From Gammaproteobacteria bacterium (lineage in GTDB: Bacteria > Pseudomonadota > Gammaproteobacteria > HK1): DNA of 64,000 nt. Each line of letters starts with the position of its first letter. The first letter of the stretch is position 1. Below are positions 51,614-61,435 of this stretch, piece by piece. Both the position numbers and the translations under genes were made by a program. Under the pieces are notes generated by a model. That model searched no databases. It saw only the letters and a list, made by a program, of their open reading frames with translations, and had not been told where the DNA came from. The stretch covers positions 558,001-622,000 of the forward strand of contig WLWT01000003.1 of NCBI GenBank assembly GCA_012103455.1, in the 5' to 3' direction.

Positions 51614-54600
51614 TTATGGCGTATCTAGCGGCTGCGCGTAGAACAGGAGGGCCGAGGCGTCTTCGGCCATCCGGGTGGCAACCCGCTGGCCGTTGTTGCG
51701 TAACGCCATCAACCCGCGTTGCCACAACTGTTGCACGTGGTCCACCGTGTGGCCCATGGCCGCGGCCACCGCACTCGCCTCGAGCCGGTACAGCCCTGGC
51801 TCGGTGGTGATGACCTTGACCACCGGGCCGCTGTGTTGCAAACGTTGCGCCGATGCCCGCGCGCGGGACTCCAAGCGCGCCGCCTGGCGCGTCTCGTGGC
51901 TCGGGTCTAGCGGGCGCTCCATGCGCGCAAAGTCAGCCGTCAGCCAGTGACCTTCGCTTATTGCTTGCGCGCCCACCGCTTGCGCGCCCACACTGGAGGC
52001 ATCCGCTGCCACCGTCACCGTGTACTGCCGGTCAGTGATCGGATGACCGGTGCCGTCCACCGCCACGAGCCGGTAGGTGAGCCCATCGCCGGCTTGCACA
52101 GCGCGGTCCACGAAGCGGTACACCCCGCCTGTGTGCGAGTGCACAAGCGCTGGCAATAAATCCCCTGGCAATAAATCGTGATGCAAACGGGTGAAGGTGC
52201 CGGCTGCGGGATCATAGCGCTCCAGGTGAAACCCTACGGTGCCGTGCTCGAACAAGGTGCTCCACTGCACCGTCGCCTCTTGGGCGTTGGCCTCTTGGGC
52301 ATTGTCGTAAGGTGCGCTGGCGTAGGCCACCAACTGGTCAACGGCTGTACGCGCCGTTGGCTCGCCGTTCAGGTGCGTACTGGTAGCGGCCGTCAGTGCG
52401 GCCGATACAGGCCCGGTCTCGAGCACCTCGGTGCGCATTGCCGTCACATCGCTTTGTGCTTGCACATCATCGCTGTGCGTTGCTTTGACCGTGTTGGGGG
52501 TGCCTGTGAAGGTCTGGCTTGTAGGGGTGATCTGCAGGGATTTTGCCGCATCGTTAAAAACACCTGCTCTGATAAGTATATCATAAGTATAAGCATAGTC
52601 TATGCTACTCGTTTGATGGATAACAGTGTTGTTACCGAAGTCAACGGAGGCGAAATGCAAAATACTGTAAGCACCACCAAACTCCGTGAAATCTTCAGGG
52701 TGCAGACGGAAAATAATGGTCCCTGAGTCATTGTAGTACTCAGGATAATAGATACCAAGTCCACCCGTTCTTGTAAAGTTATGGTCATATGATGTTTTGC
52801 CGCAATTACTTAAAGCCTTTGTGGTTTTATTAAAATCGCAAATAGTTATCTCTTGTAAAATGTTTTCTAAGTGAGGGTGACTAATGGTAGTAATAGTAAT
52901 AGTGTTTAAAAATACATGATCGGTTGTTGCATTAAAGGCGATGGAGTTTCCTGTAGATAGAGATTGTTGTGTGCCTTTACTACAAGAACTTAGGTCTCCA
53001 GTGGTGATGCTGACATTACAGACGATGACCGTATGTCCATTAACATCAGTGATAACGGCCAGAGTATTGTCTGCGCTCAGGGCCATTCCGCGAGGGGCGA
53101 TACCGGTAACCCCCTCAACAGTAACAGTAACATTTTTACATCCACTGAATTGACCTGTGCCACTGACTTGGCAGGTCGTGATCGAGGATTGTTGTGACAA
53201 TATAAAGATACGAGATTCATCGTTACTTAATACAAGATCAGTAACCTTCGAAAATAGACTAGAGCTGATGTTGACATTCTGACACTGGCTGAAAGTTCCA
53301 TTACTTGGATCGACTCGACAGCGCGCGAGTTGTCCTGGGGTTTGAGTGTCAACAAAAGCAAGATTTTGTCCAGCATTGAAAATCGCATTTTTTACCCCAC
53401 TGATAGAAGAGGGCAAATTGTTATGCTGACAGTTCCTAACATAGTACAGCCCTATCTCACAAAAAACAGATTGAGGATTATGCAAACCAGTTCCTACGCC
53501 AATGAAAGTGGGTTGTTCGAGTAGTACTGTGATCGTCACTCCACTATTGTTAGCATTAGTTCCTCTAGCGGTAATGGTGTAGGATTGCGTTAACTCAGCA
53601 GGGTTCGCAGGGACGCTGTAATTCAAAGTGCAGTTATCTCTTGGGGCTAAGGTGGTGATGGTAGTAGTAGTATCCAAACAACTACTTGTTGCAAGAAAGT
53701 AATTTCTAATTGCTTCAGGGATATTGAGACTAACACCTTGTATTGAGCTAGGACCTACATTAGTGAGCTGGATGCTGCCACTCGTGTTGGGCGCAAAAAC
53801 TACATTCCTGATTTTTTTGTCATATTGTTCGAAATAAAAATGCCCCTTTTCAGGAATGTGGATATCTAATATAGCTTTGTTGTTTAAATCGGTTGCTGTA
53901 GCAATTAAGGTGTAATCTCCAGGGGCGGTTGGGATTGTTGGGAGTGCAAAGTATATGGTGCAACTTTGACCTGATTTGAGTAATTGAGAGTTAGCACACA
54001 AATTATAAAAGAGTACGTTCCCAATATTAGAAGACCATTGGAGCGGATTTAGGGTGATGTTGCTCGTTCCAGTGTTGATCAACTGAACGAACCTGCTATC
54101 TCCCTTGACGAGGGTTAAGTCCGAGATATTTCGGCCATGTTGTCGAAAAAACAAATGGCCAATGCCTGCAATCTGGATTGGGAGGAAGTTGTCACTGTTG
54201 CCAACGGATTGTCCAGTGAAGCGAATCGTATAATCCCCTCCCTCTATATCACTGGGAATTGCATAGAAGATATTGCAACTACTGCTGACTCCAATGGTAG
54301 TTCGTGTTGGAATACAAGTGGTGCCGTGCCCACTAAAATACTGCTTGATAGCTGGAGGGATTGTGACGCTAAATCCGGTGACTCTGGCACCGCCAGTATT
54401 TCGGATCTTGATCTTTCCGCTGGCACCGGCTGCGAGATCCAAGTTGGTTATCTCCCTTCGATTTTGAATAAAGACTAAGTGTCCTTGGGCAGCTAAGTTG
54501 ATGTCAAAAGCGGTTCCACTGTTAGCTGCGCCCACTCCGGTCAGGGTGAGGGTGTAATCCCCTGCGTGTGGCAGCGGGGAAGGAATACTGTAGTCTAAGT

Positions 54601-56329
54601 TACAAAAGGCATTTGTTTCTATACTGATATTTGAGGTTTTACATGTTCCAGAAAAGTAGGATGCGATGGACGAAGGGAGCACTAAGTTGAAGTTCGTGAC
54701 AGTGGCGGTTCCCCGGTTGGAGATCCGGATACTGCCAGTGCCTCCTGCCACCATATTTAGGTTTTGCAGTTGCACTCCGTTTTGTTCAACGACCAAATAG
54801 CCTGTGCCGGCCACCGTGAGGTCCAAGGAGACAGGAGAGTTGTCGGCTTGGGCGGACGAGACGGTTAAAGTATAGGGACCCGGTGCAGGTACAGTACTAC
54901 TACCGGGCGGCGGTACCTGATAGTTTATGGTGCAGGAGGATTGAGCCCCAAGGGGGGTGGTTTGTGGAGCGTTTGGTGGAGGATGGAGATCACAAGGGGA
55001 GCCTGTGACTTCGAGCCAAGAAGGAACGGAGAGACTGAACCTGAGGTCTTGCTTACCAATATTGTGGAGTTCAAGGGTCCGGTCGTCGCCAGGGACCACG
55101 GTGAGCGAGGTGACGTCCGCTCCGTTTTGCCTGAAAACCAAGTGTCCTTGATTGGAAATATCCATAGTTAAGGTGTGGGGGGAGTTGTTCGCTCCGGTGC
55201 CCGAGACGCTAAGGAGATACTCATCGGCCGAGGTATTTGCAGAGATCTGATAATTGAGTTGACAGGTTTTTGTGGGCTGAAGACCTTCTGGTGTGGTGCT
55301 GGTGCAGGCATCGGAGATTTGTCCTTGCAGTGCATCCGGAATGTTAACCCTCATACCGCTGATGGTTCTGGATCCAGTGTTTTGGATCGCTATACTTCCC
55401 TGAGCCCTAGGATAGAGGTCGAGGGAAGAGATTTCCTGGCCCCCTTGTATAAAGATAAAGTGGCCGTCAGCTCCAGTGATGTTGATGTTTAGGTTAGCCG
55501 AGATCGGAGCAGAGGACGTATTCGTGCCGTTCGCGGTCAAGGAATAAGATCCTGTTTGGAAGTCCCTAGGAATACTGTAAGGGATGGGGCAGGTACTGTG
55601 AGCCTCCAGTGTTTTGCCGGCGGGACAGTCGGAGGTATTGAATCCCTCTAATCCGGCAAGGTTAAGTGTTGTAAGGATGGCCGGATAATTCCCCCGATTT
55701 CTTAGGTAAAGGGTCCCTTGGACTTCAGCTTCGAGGCTGAGTTCCTTGACAGGTTTGTTTCGTTCATCCAGAAAGTCGAATTCGGCAGGGGACCGCAGCT
55801 CCGCATTGGCGCCATAATTGGAGGCAGCCCATCTCCAACAGCTTCGCACGCTACCAGCTAGCTGCCACCCCTGAGTTAATCCGGATTTCAGATCGGCACA
55901 GGAAGTGAGGTCGCTAGTATAGAGCCCTTGGAGGGTTATTTTGCCAATGGAGTCGCGGTATCCTTCAGTTGAAATTGTGTGGGCCTCGATAGTGGCTGCA
56001 TTATCTCTATCAACGGGGCGCTGGGTCATTCGGTTGGAATAGACGGGGGTGGCACAGACGCCCGGTTTGAGGAGCCAGCGCTGAAGCGGTTCCTTAACTC
56101 GCATCCGATAGCAACGAGTGAAACGGAGTTCGACCACATCAAGGGACTTATTGCAGATATGAGGCGATACTGGCTTCCAAGAATAACTGTCGGTTGCGGC
56201 GGAGCATGTGTCGTCGGCCGACGCATTGGAGAGGCTGAGCATTAGGAAGACCAGGGATATTCCTAGAGATTTGAGAACCCGTCTCTTTTCGAGAGAGCCA
56301 AGGCCGGGGTAAGTAAAACAAGCGATCAT
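51614..56329 (-). CDS. Giant secreted protein: Ig-like repeats, beta-propeller and the N-terminal part of a C25 peptidase
   Basis: 1,571 residues. An N-terminal signal (SLGISLVFLMLSLSNASA) is followed by seven tandem beta-sandwich repeats of about 95-110 residues (roughly 180-950), each starting GHLVFxQNG-type, with GSIxIxNTG and a C-xxY-x-IP motif near its end. Residues about 960-1290 form a beta-propeller with GxFSxCxN repeats. The last 230 residues are the beginning of a C25 module, ending FYAQPLDTP at TAA. Relatives continue with Tyr, so this was probably one protein of about 2,230 residues. The repeat part is clearly AT-richer than the C25 part. Role: likely adhesion or surface proteolysis. 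Confidence 0.75.
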   Translation of the reverse strand: MIACFTYPGLGSLEKRRVLKSLGISLVFLMLSLSNASADDTCSAATDSYSWKPVSPHICNKSLDVVELRFTRCYRMRVKEPLQRWLLKPGVCATPVYSNRMTQRPVDRDNAATIEAHTISTEGYRDSIGKITLQGLYTSDLTSCADLKSGLTQGWQLAGSVRSCWRWAASNYGANAELRSPAEFDFLDERNKPVKELSLEAEVQGTLYLRNRGNYPAILTTLNLAGLEGFNTSDCPAGKTLEAHSTCPIPYSIPRDFQTGSYSLTANGTNTSSAPISANLNINITGADGHFIFIQGGQEISSLDLYPRAQGSIAIQNTGSRTISGMRVNIPDALQGQISDACTSTTPEGLQPTKTCQLNYQISANTSADEYLLSVSGTGANNSPHTLTMDISNQGHLVFRQNGADVTSLTVVPGDDRTLELHNIGKQDLRFSLSVPSWLEVTGSPCDLHPPPNAPQTTPLGAQSSCTINYQVPPPGSSTVPAPGPYTLTVSSAQADNSPVSLDLTVAGTGYLVVEQNGVQLQNLNMVAGGTGSIRISNRGTATVTNFNLVLPSSIASYFSGTCKTSNISIETNAFCNLDYSIPSPLPHAGDYTLTLTGVGAANSGTAFDINLAAQGHLVFIQNRREITNLDLAAGASGKIKIRNTGGARVTGFSVTIPPAIKQYFSGHGTTCIPTRTTIGVSSSCNIFYAIPSDIEGGDYTIRFTGQSVGNSDNFLPIQIAGIGHLFFRQHGRNISDLTLVKGDSRFVQLINTGTSNITLNPLQWSSNIGNVLFYNLCANSQLLKSGQSCTIYFALPTIPTAPGDYTLIATATDLNNKAILDIHIPEKGHFYFEQYDKKIRNVVFAPNTSGSIQLTNVGPSSIQGVSLNIPEAIRNYFLATSSCLDTTTTITTLAPRDNCTLNYSVPANPAELTQSYTITARGTNANNSGVTITVLLEQPTFIGVGTGLHNPQSVFCEIGLYYVRNCQHNNLPSSISGVKNAIFNAGQNLAFVDTQTPGQLARCRVDPSNGTFSQCQNVNISSSLFSKVTDLVLSNDESRIFILSQQSSITTCQVSGTGQFSGCKNVTVTVEGVTGIAPRGMALSADNTLAVITDVNGHTVIVCNVSITTGDLSSCSKGTQQSLSTGNSIAFNATTDHVFLNTITITTISHPHLENILQEITICDFNKTTKALSNCGKTSYDHNFTRTGGLGIYYPEYYNDSGTIIFRLHPEDFTEFGGAYSILHFASVDFGNNTVIHQTSSIDYAYTYDILIRAGVFNDAAKSLQITPTSQTFTGTPNTVKATHSDDVQAQSDVTAMRTEVLETGPVSAALTAATSTHLNGEPTARTAVDQLVAYASAPYDNAQEANAQEATVQWSTLFEHGTVGFHLERYDPAAGTFTRLHHDLLPGDLLPALVHSHTGGVYRFVDRAVQAGDGLTYRLVAVDGTGHPITDRQYTVTVAADASSVGAQAVGAQAISEGHWLTADFARMERPLDPSHETRQAARLESRARASAQRLQHSGPVVKVITTEPGLYRLEASAVAAAMGHTVDHVQQLWQRGLMALRNNGQRVATRMAEDASALLFYAQPLDTP
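51963..51992 (-). repeat. 15-bp tandem duplication, in frame
   Basis: GCTTGCGCGCCCACC and GCTTGCGCGCCCACA, giving VGAQAVGAQA. Confidence 0.85.
52150..52179 (-). repeat. 15-bp tandem duplication, in frame
   Basis: CTGGCAATAAATCCC and CTGGCAATAAATCGT, giving DLLPGDLLPA. Confidence 0.85.
52275..52304 (-). repeat. 15-bp tandem duplication, in frame
   Basis: GCCTCTTGGGCGTTG and GCCTCTTGGGCATTG, giving AQEANAQEA. Confidence 0.85.
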
Positions 56330-56862
56330 TGGGGTTCCCCATGTCGAAGCCGATGCCAGAGATTAGGCATTTAATTCATATTCAATGTCAAGTCTTTTGT
56401 TGAGGTCAATACACGGCACAACGGTTCTGACCGCCCTGTGTGGATTTATCGTCTTGTGTGGATTTATGCGGGTGCCGGGGGTTTGCATTGCCCGTCAGGC
56501 GCAGCTAATCAAACACAATTGTGATGTTTCAGGCGAATCGGCCTATGGTTGCAGCTACGCTGTTTTTGCTCTTCTTGGCCTTAGAGGCGCCCTTAAATGC
56601 GTTCCATGGCGAAGCGGCGCGGGCGGGTTATAAGTTCTCAGGGCCGGGTCCGGTGCTAATGAGTTCTTGGCGCCAGCGGGCACAACCGGGCGCGCTGGTT
56701 GTTTAAAGGTGCTCGGACTCTACCCCGCTATTCGGGACAGATAATTCACCGACATGTGGCGCCTGCGTATTGGCTATGACGAAGGTTCACTTTCTGTGTG
56801 TTCAGCACTTGCTGCTACGGGTCTGCTGCATACTTGCGATCATCGCAGGCCTGGGTGGTGAA
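56330..56862. other. Intergenic region between the giant gene and a GST gene
   Basis: No gene recognised. A near-duplicate CTGTGTGGATTTATCGT / CTTGTGTGGATTTATGC lies at 56436-56470. Short open frames on the + strand have no family resemblance. The promoter of the giant gene should lie near 56340-56400. Confidence 0.45.
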
Positions 56863-57570
56863 CTAACAGTACGAATGCGTGACACCACATCTTTCGTGCA
56901 AGCCATTGGACTTTGCCTTCTTTCTTCTGCGTCCCAAGTAGGTTTGCGGCGATAGATAGAACGCGGTAAACGCGTCTTCAAAGTCCGGGGCGACAGAGCG
57001 CTGGGCTAAGCCGGTTGCCATGAGTTGCCGTTGCCAGGTTTTCAACTTGGGCCGCTGGCCGATGAAGTCATAGTCGGCGTAGCTTTCGATGAGGTGGGCC
57101 CGGTGCAGGAGCGTTAGCCAAGCGATATCAGCCATGCCAATGGTGTTGCCGCCGAAGAAAGGAGAGCCAGTCAGTTGTTTCTCGACCTTATCGAAAGCCA
57201 TACCGAGCTGTTTGCTTCTCTCGGCCAACGTGGCGCCGTCGGCGCTACGCTGGGCGCCGCATTGCACCAGATAGTGTTTGGCCGCCAGATAACTCCAGGC
57301 TCGATTGAGTGCTTTGTCCTCAGGAGATAGCCTTTCTTGCAGGGGCTGGTAGGCCTCTTCTATGTATTCGGCGATAGCGTCGGATTCGAACAATGCAGTA
57401 CCGTTGTCCGTGATCAAGATGGGTACTTGGCCTCGTGGTGACAGATCGAGGAACCACTGCGGCTTATCACCGAGATCGATGTATTCGACGTCATAAGCGA
57501 TGTTCTTGGCCTCGAGCAGCGCGGTCACACGTTGCACGAATGGGCAGATTTTGAAGCTGACGATTTTCAT
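56863..57570 (-). CDS. Glutathione S-transferase
   Basis: 235 residues. The N-terminal MKIVSFKICPFVQRVTALLE has the CPF-x-x-R active-site region, then SPRGQVPILITDNG (cis-Pro) and ALFESDAIAEYIEE. The C-terminal helical domain has GNTIGMADIAWLTLLHRAHL. Intact. It would use glutathione for conjugation or reduction. Divergent from the ArsR gene (82 bp apart), which might control it. Confidence 0.87.
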   Translation of the reverse strand: MKIVSFKICPFVQRVTALLEAKNIAYDVEYIDLGDKPQWFLDLSPRGQVPILITDNGTALFESDAIAEYIEEAYQPLQERLSPEDKALNRAWSYLAAKHYLVQCGAQRSADGATLAERSKQLGMAFDKVEKQLTGSPFFGGNTIGMADIAWLTLLHRAHLIESYADYDFIGQRPKLKTWQRQLMATGLAQRSVAPDFEDAFTAFYLSPQTYLGRRRKKAKSNGLHERCGVTHSYC

Positions 57571-57651
57571 GATGGAGCGGATCGCTGCGAAATGGTTGAG
57601 TGCCGTGAGATAGTAGATTAGTCATTCCAATGATTCAAGAGATATTGAAAT

Positions 57652-57981
57652 ATGAATGAACCTGAAGTACTCATGATTTTGAGCGCGATGTCACAGCAAA
57701 CGCGGCTGCGTATCATCCGCTACTTGGTCCGGTGTGGTGCCGAGGGCGCGTGTGCTGGGGATATCGGCGCGCATGTGGCGGCGGCTTCGTCGCGCGCCTC
57801 TTTTCACCTGGCCGCGTTGGAACGGGCCGGGATCATCACGTCGCAGCGGCGCTCTAGAAGTATTATCTACCGGGCCGAGCTGGCAAGACTGGGCGGCGTG
57901 ATTTCTTATCTGTTGCATGATTGCTGTGCTGGCCATCCGGATGTTTGGTCATGCTGTGCGCCTGATGCGGCGTGTTGCTGA
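57652..57981 (+). CDS. ArsR-family transcriptional regulator with a Cys-rich tail
   Basis: 109 residues. Winged helix: MILSAMSQQTRLRIIRYLVR, ACAGDIGAHVAAASSRASFH, LAALERAGIITSQRRSRSII. The tail HDCCAGHPDVWSCCAPDAAC has six cysteines and a His, suggesting binding of arsenite or another soft metal, which would release DNA (inference). Such regulators repress nearby efflux or reductase genes; no arsenic genes are adjacent. Possible target: the divergent GST. Confidence 0.85.
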   Translation: MNEPEVLMILSAMSQQTRLRIIRYLVRCGAEGACAGDIGAHVAAASSRASFHLAALERAGIITSQRRSRSIIYRAELARLGGVISYLLHDCCAGHPDVWSCCAPDAACC

Positions 57982-58151
57982 GCACTCCTTGCATCGTTCA
58001 GGTGTGGGCTATTCGAATTTAGCGGAACTCATGATGGTACTCTTTCCCCAAGCGGTGAGCAGACACGGTACTACAAGCCGATGTCCCGGTTTTCATCTGT
58101 TACGATCGCATTGATTGTCCTCATCCCCTGCGGGCACTACGAGGTCTTAAG

Positions 58152-59171
58152 ATGAGCGTGCGGTTCGGACTCATGATTCGCGGGCAGTTTCCCGCCGGCG
58201 ACAATTTGGCCGCGCGCTTTGATGAGCTCTGTGCCCAGGCCCGCCTCGCCGATACCCTCGGATTTTCCTGCATCACCAAGGGTTCGCATTATGGCGCCGC
58301 GCCGATGCAGGATTTTAATCAGATACCGTTTCTTGCGCGGATTGCGGCCGAGGCGCCCCATTGCCGCTTGAATGCCGGTATCGTGCTGCTGCCCATGCAC
58401 AAGCCGCTCGATATCGCAGAGCAGATCGCCACCCTCGATGTGCTGTCCAACGGGCGGGTTATCTTTGGCTGCGGACTCGGTTACCGGGAGGTGGAATTCA
58501 AAGCTTTCGGTACTACGGGCAAGGATCGGGCGGCGCGCTTGGAAGAAAATCTAACGGCCGTCAAACGCTTATGGACCGGTGAGCGGGTCACCCTGCGAGG
58601 CTCTCATTTCGAGCTGGATGACATCGCTCTTAGCACCTTGCCCGTGCAGCGGCCGCATCCGTGCATCTGGATGGGGGCGAACGCCAATCCTGGCATACGC
58701 CGGGCCGCCCGTATGGCCGATTGCTGGTATATCCCGCCGCACAACCCGCTCGATGTGGTTATGCGGCAATTGGATGTCTACCGGCGCGCGCTGGATGAGG
58801 CGGGTAAGCCGTTTCCAGCGGAGCTACCCATGCGCCGCGAGGTGTTCGTCGCCGCTAGCCGGGCGCAAGCCTTGCGTTTGTGTGGTCCTTCGCTCGCGCA
58901 CAAATACGAGACCTATCACCAATGGGGGCAGAGCGAGGATCTCCCCGAGGGCGATACGCTGTCACGGCCGCTGGATGAACTGGTCGATGACCGGTTTCTT
59001 ATCGGCTCGCCGGCGCAAGTGGCTGAGGCGTTGATCGCGTTTTGCCGTGCCACCGGTGTCAATCATGTGGTGCTCAGTATCCATTGGCCAGGGATGGAGA
59101 TGAACGTGGCTAACGATGCTATCGAGCTATTCGCCACTGAAGTGATGCCAGCAGTGCGCTCTGGTCTTTAA
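58152..59171 (+). CDS. LLM-class flavin-dependent oxidoreductase
   Basis: 339 residues, luciferase-like TIM barrel: FGLMIRGQFPAGDNLAARFD, AGIVLLPMHKPLDIAEQIAT, LDVLSNGRVIFGCGLGYREV, HPCIWMGANANPGIRRAARM. The family uses FMNH2 or F420H2 to hydroxylate or reduce organic substrates. Intact, unlike the homologue at 7.7 kb. Followed by a PHP hydrolase gene, so a shared degradation step is possible. Confidence 0.87.
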   Translation: MSVRFGLMIRGQFPAGDNLAARFDELCAQARLADTLGFSCITKGSHYGAAPMQDFNQIPFLARIAAEAPHCRLNAGIVLLPMHKPLDIAEQIATLDVLSNGRVIFGCGLGYREVEFKAFGTTGKDRAARLEENLTAVKRLWTGERVTLRGSHFELDDIALSTLPVQRPHPCIWMGANANPGIRRAARMADCWYIPPHNPLDVVMRQLDVYRRALDEAGKPFPAELPMRREVFVAASRAQALRLCGPSLAHKYETYHQWGQSEDLPEGDTLSRPLDELVDDRFLIGSPAQVAEALIAFCRATGVNHVVLSIHWPGMEMNVANDAIELFATEVMPAVRSGL

Positions 59172-59308
59172 TGTTTGTTGGGCCTTTGATGGACAGGCTT
59201 TTGACTGGTAGGCGGGGAAGTGTCGTAACGGTGTCACATTGAATGGCTTCAATGGTGCCATCGCCGTGCCCCCAAGGTGTGAACACTACGACTGATCGAG
59301 GAGTGCTC

Positions 59309-60208
59309 TTGGATACTTTGCCTTTTGATAAACCAGGCCGATTCTGGCGCGGTAATCTACACACCCATTCGACCCGCTCCGATGGCATCTATTGCGCCGA
59401 GGAGGTGTGCCGGCGTTACCGGGAGGCGGGCTACGATTTTCTTGCGATCACCGATCATTTTACAGCCCGCTACGATTGGCCGATTACCGATACCCGGCCC
59501 TACCGCGGCGACGGCTTCACCACGCTGATCGCCGCCGAGCTGCACGCTCCGCAAACACAGATCGGGGAGAGGTGGCACATCAAAGCAGTGGGTTTGCCGC
59601 TGGATTTCGCCCCGGCCACAGAGGGCGAAACGGGGCCGGAAGTGGCGGCCCGCGCCCATGCGGCGGGTGCTTTCGTGGGCATAGTGCATCCATCGTGGTA
59701 CGGGTTGACCGCGGCGGATGCCGACGCTTTGCCATTCGCTCACGCGGTGGAGATATATAACCATGGTAGTGCCGTTGAGGTCGATCGTGGCAACGATTGG
59801 CCGTACGCCGATGCACTGCTGAACCGGGGCCGGCGCATCTGCGGTTATGCCAGCGACGATGCCCATCATCTGGACCATGATTGGCTGGGGGGTTGGGTAT
59901 ATGTGCACGCCGGGTCACTGGAGCCCGATGCGTTGCTGGACTCGCTAAAAGCGGGCCGCTACTACTCGAGTCAAGGGCCACGGCTGCACCATGTGGCAAT
60001 GGCGGGCGATGAGGTCACGGTGCGTTGTTCGCCGGCGCGAACCCTCTCGTTGCAAGGGCGGGGCGCCCGGTCCGTTTTTCAAAGAGGCGACGGCCTGCGT
60101 GCCGCCACGCTGCCGCTCAAACGCTTTCGCGGTGGTTGGTTCAGAGTGACCGTCACCGATATGAATGGCGCTAAAGCCTGGTCGAATCCCGTTTGGTTAG
60201 ATGATTGA
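59309..60208 (+). CDS. PHP-domain metallohydrolase (CehA/McbA type)
   Basis: About 300 residues. The metal-binding start is GNLHTHSTRSDG (HxH), then YDFLAITDHFTARYDWPI, GIVHPSWYGLT and CGYASDDAHHLDHDW. The C-terminus (about 235-300) is a small beta domain. The family hydrolyses carbamates or phosphoesters. I chose TTG 59309, as GAGGAG lies 5 nt upstream; GTG 59303 or 59279 are possible. Downstream of the flavin oxidoreductase, same strand. Confidence 0.78.
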   Translation: MDTLPFDKPGRFWRGNLHTHSTRSDGIYCAEEVCRRYREAGYDFLAITDHFTARYDWPITDTRPYRGDGFTTLIAAELHAPQTQIGERWHIKAVGLPLDFAPATEGETGPEVAARAHAAGAFVGIVHPSWYGLTAADADALPFAHAVEIYNHGSAVEVDRGNDWPYADALLNRGRRICGYASDDAHHLDHDWLGGWVYVHAGSLEPDALLDSLKAGRYYSSQGPRLHHVAMAGDEVTVRCSPARTLSLQGRGARSVFQRGDGLRAATLPLKRFRGGWFRVTVTDMNGAKAWSNPVWLDD

Positions 60209-60311
60209 ACGCCCCTTAGGTCATTGACCACGGGGAATCATTGAACGCCAGGGCGATAAGTCGCCAGTGTTTCGCTATCATTTCGGACCGCTTACGCTTA
60301 TGGAGTCTGAA

Positions 60312-61241
60312 ATGACCTACCCGGTTCATGTCTTCGCCGGTGATCCGCTCGACCGCGCCGATGCGCTCAGGCGCGATGAGTCTTGGATACAGGCGCGGCT
60401 GGCGCGGGAAGATTCCAGGTTCCTCACCTTCGACGAGCTCAAAGTGCTGGCGGAGCGAGGGCCGCCAACCGCCCTCAGTTGGGTGGGACCGGCGGTATTG
60501 TCCATCAAAGCACCGGGCGCTGCGCCACTATTTTTGGGTACCCGCGATGACACCGCCTATTTCGGCTTGGACGTGTCCGGGAATGGAGAACGTATTTACA
60601 CCAACGGCGCCTCGCCTCATGCCGCGTTCGAGGATGCGCGCAATACCGCCGCGCATTTAAGTATTGCGCAATCGGGTACCCTGGCCCACGCCAAATCCCT
60701 GGTGGATTGGCATGCCCGTCATGGTTTTTGCGCTAATTGCGGTGCCCGTACTGCGGCCCATTTCGGTGGCAAGGAGCGTATTTGCAGCGGCTGCGGCGCG
60801 CATCATTACCCACGCACCGATCCGGTCGCCATCATGCTCGTTCACCACGGTGACCGGTGTCTACTGGGCCGCAGCCGCCGGCGGGTCACCAAGCTGTACT
60901 CGGCGCTGGCCGGTTTCGTGGACCAAGGTGAATCCATCGAGGGGGCGGTGCGGCGTGAAGTATGGGAAGAGGCCGGCATCCGGGTGGGTGCGGTGCGCTA
61001 TCACTCGTCGCAGCCTTGGCCGTTTCCGGCATCTTTGATGATCGGGTGCCTGGCCGAGGCGATCAGTACCGAAATCGTAGTCGATGAACACGAGCTGGCC
61101 GACGTGCAATGGTTCGACAGGGAGACGGTACGCAAGGTGTTGGACAAAGCACCGGATGCCGCTCGAGAGCTTGAGTTACCTGGCCGCATCGCCATCGCTC
61201 ACCATCTGATCCGTGCTTGGATAGCGCCAATGGCTGGCTAG
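60312..61241 (+). CDS. nudC: NAD(+) diphosphatase NudC
   Basis: About 309 residues. N-terminal domain, zinc ribbon FCANCGARTAAHFGGKERIC and SGCGAHHYPRTDP, Nudix box GFVDQGESIEGAVRREVWEE with AGI, and the NADH-pyrophosphatase signature SQPWPFPASLMIG. It hydrolyses NAD(H) and removes NAD caps from RNA. ATG 60312 has GGAG 6-9 nt upstream; ATG 60267 or 60300 would add up to 15 residues. Confidence 0.92.
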   Translation: MTYPVHVFAGDPLDRADALRRDESWIQARLAREDSRFLTFDELKVLAERGPPTALSWVGPAVLSIKAPGAAPLFLGTRDDTAYFGLDVSGNGERIYTNGASPHAAFEDARNTAAHLSIAQSGTLAHAKSLVDWHARHGFCANCGARTAAHFGGKERICSGCGAHHYPRTDPVAIMLVHHGDRCLLGRSRRRVTKLYSALAGFVDQGESIEGAVRREVWEEAGIRVGAVRYHSSQPWPFPASLMIGCLAEAISTEIVVDEHELADVQWFDRETVRKVLDKAPDAARELELPGRIAIAHHLIRAWIAPMAG

Positions 61242-61295
61242 ATCGAAAGCCTGGATATATGCGTCAGGGTGAGCGCCCATGGAAGATATTATCTA

Positions 61296-61435
61296 GGGCG
61301 CCGCTAAAAATAGTCATTGTTTCGTGAGTGCAAGGAAGCCCCGCGCGCAGAACCGCAGTGTATAGGTGATACCTGAGGATTGGAGCACGGCGCTGACGCC
61401 GCAATCGCGGAAAAAGTGCATTGTTAGAGGTGCCC
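61296..61435 (-). mobile_element. Miniature inverted-repeat element, type 1, copy H
   Basis: 140 bp, ends GGGCGCCGCTAAAA and TTAGAGGTGCCC, with TCTA on both sides (61292-61295 and 61436-61439). Confidence 0.92.

Noticed and set aside
58152-59171. A paralogous duplication of the 7.7-kb monooxygenase
   Set aside because: Both are LLM-family, but their sequences differ throughout and their contexts are unrelated; independent family members are likelier.
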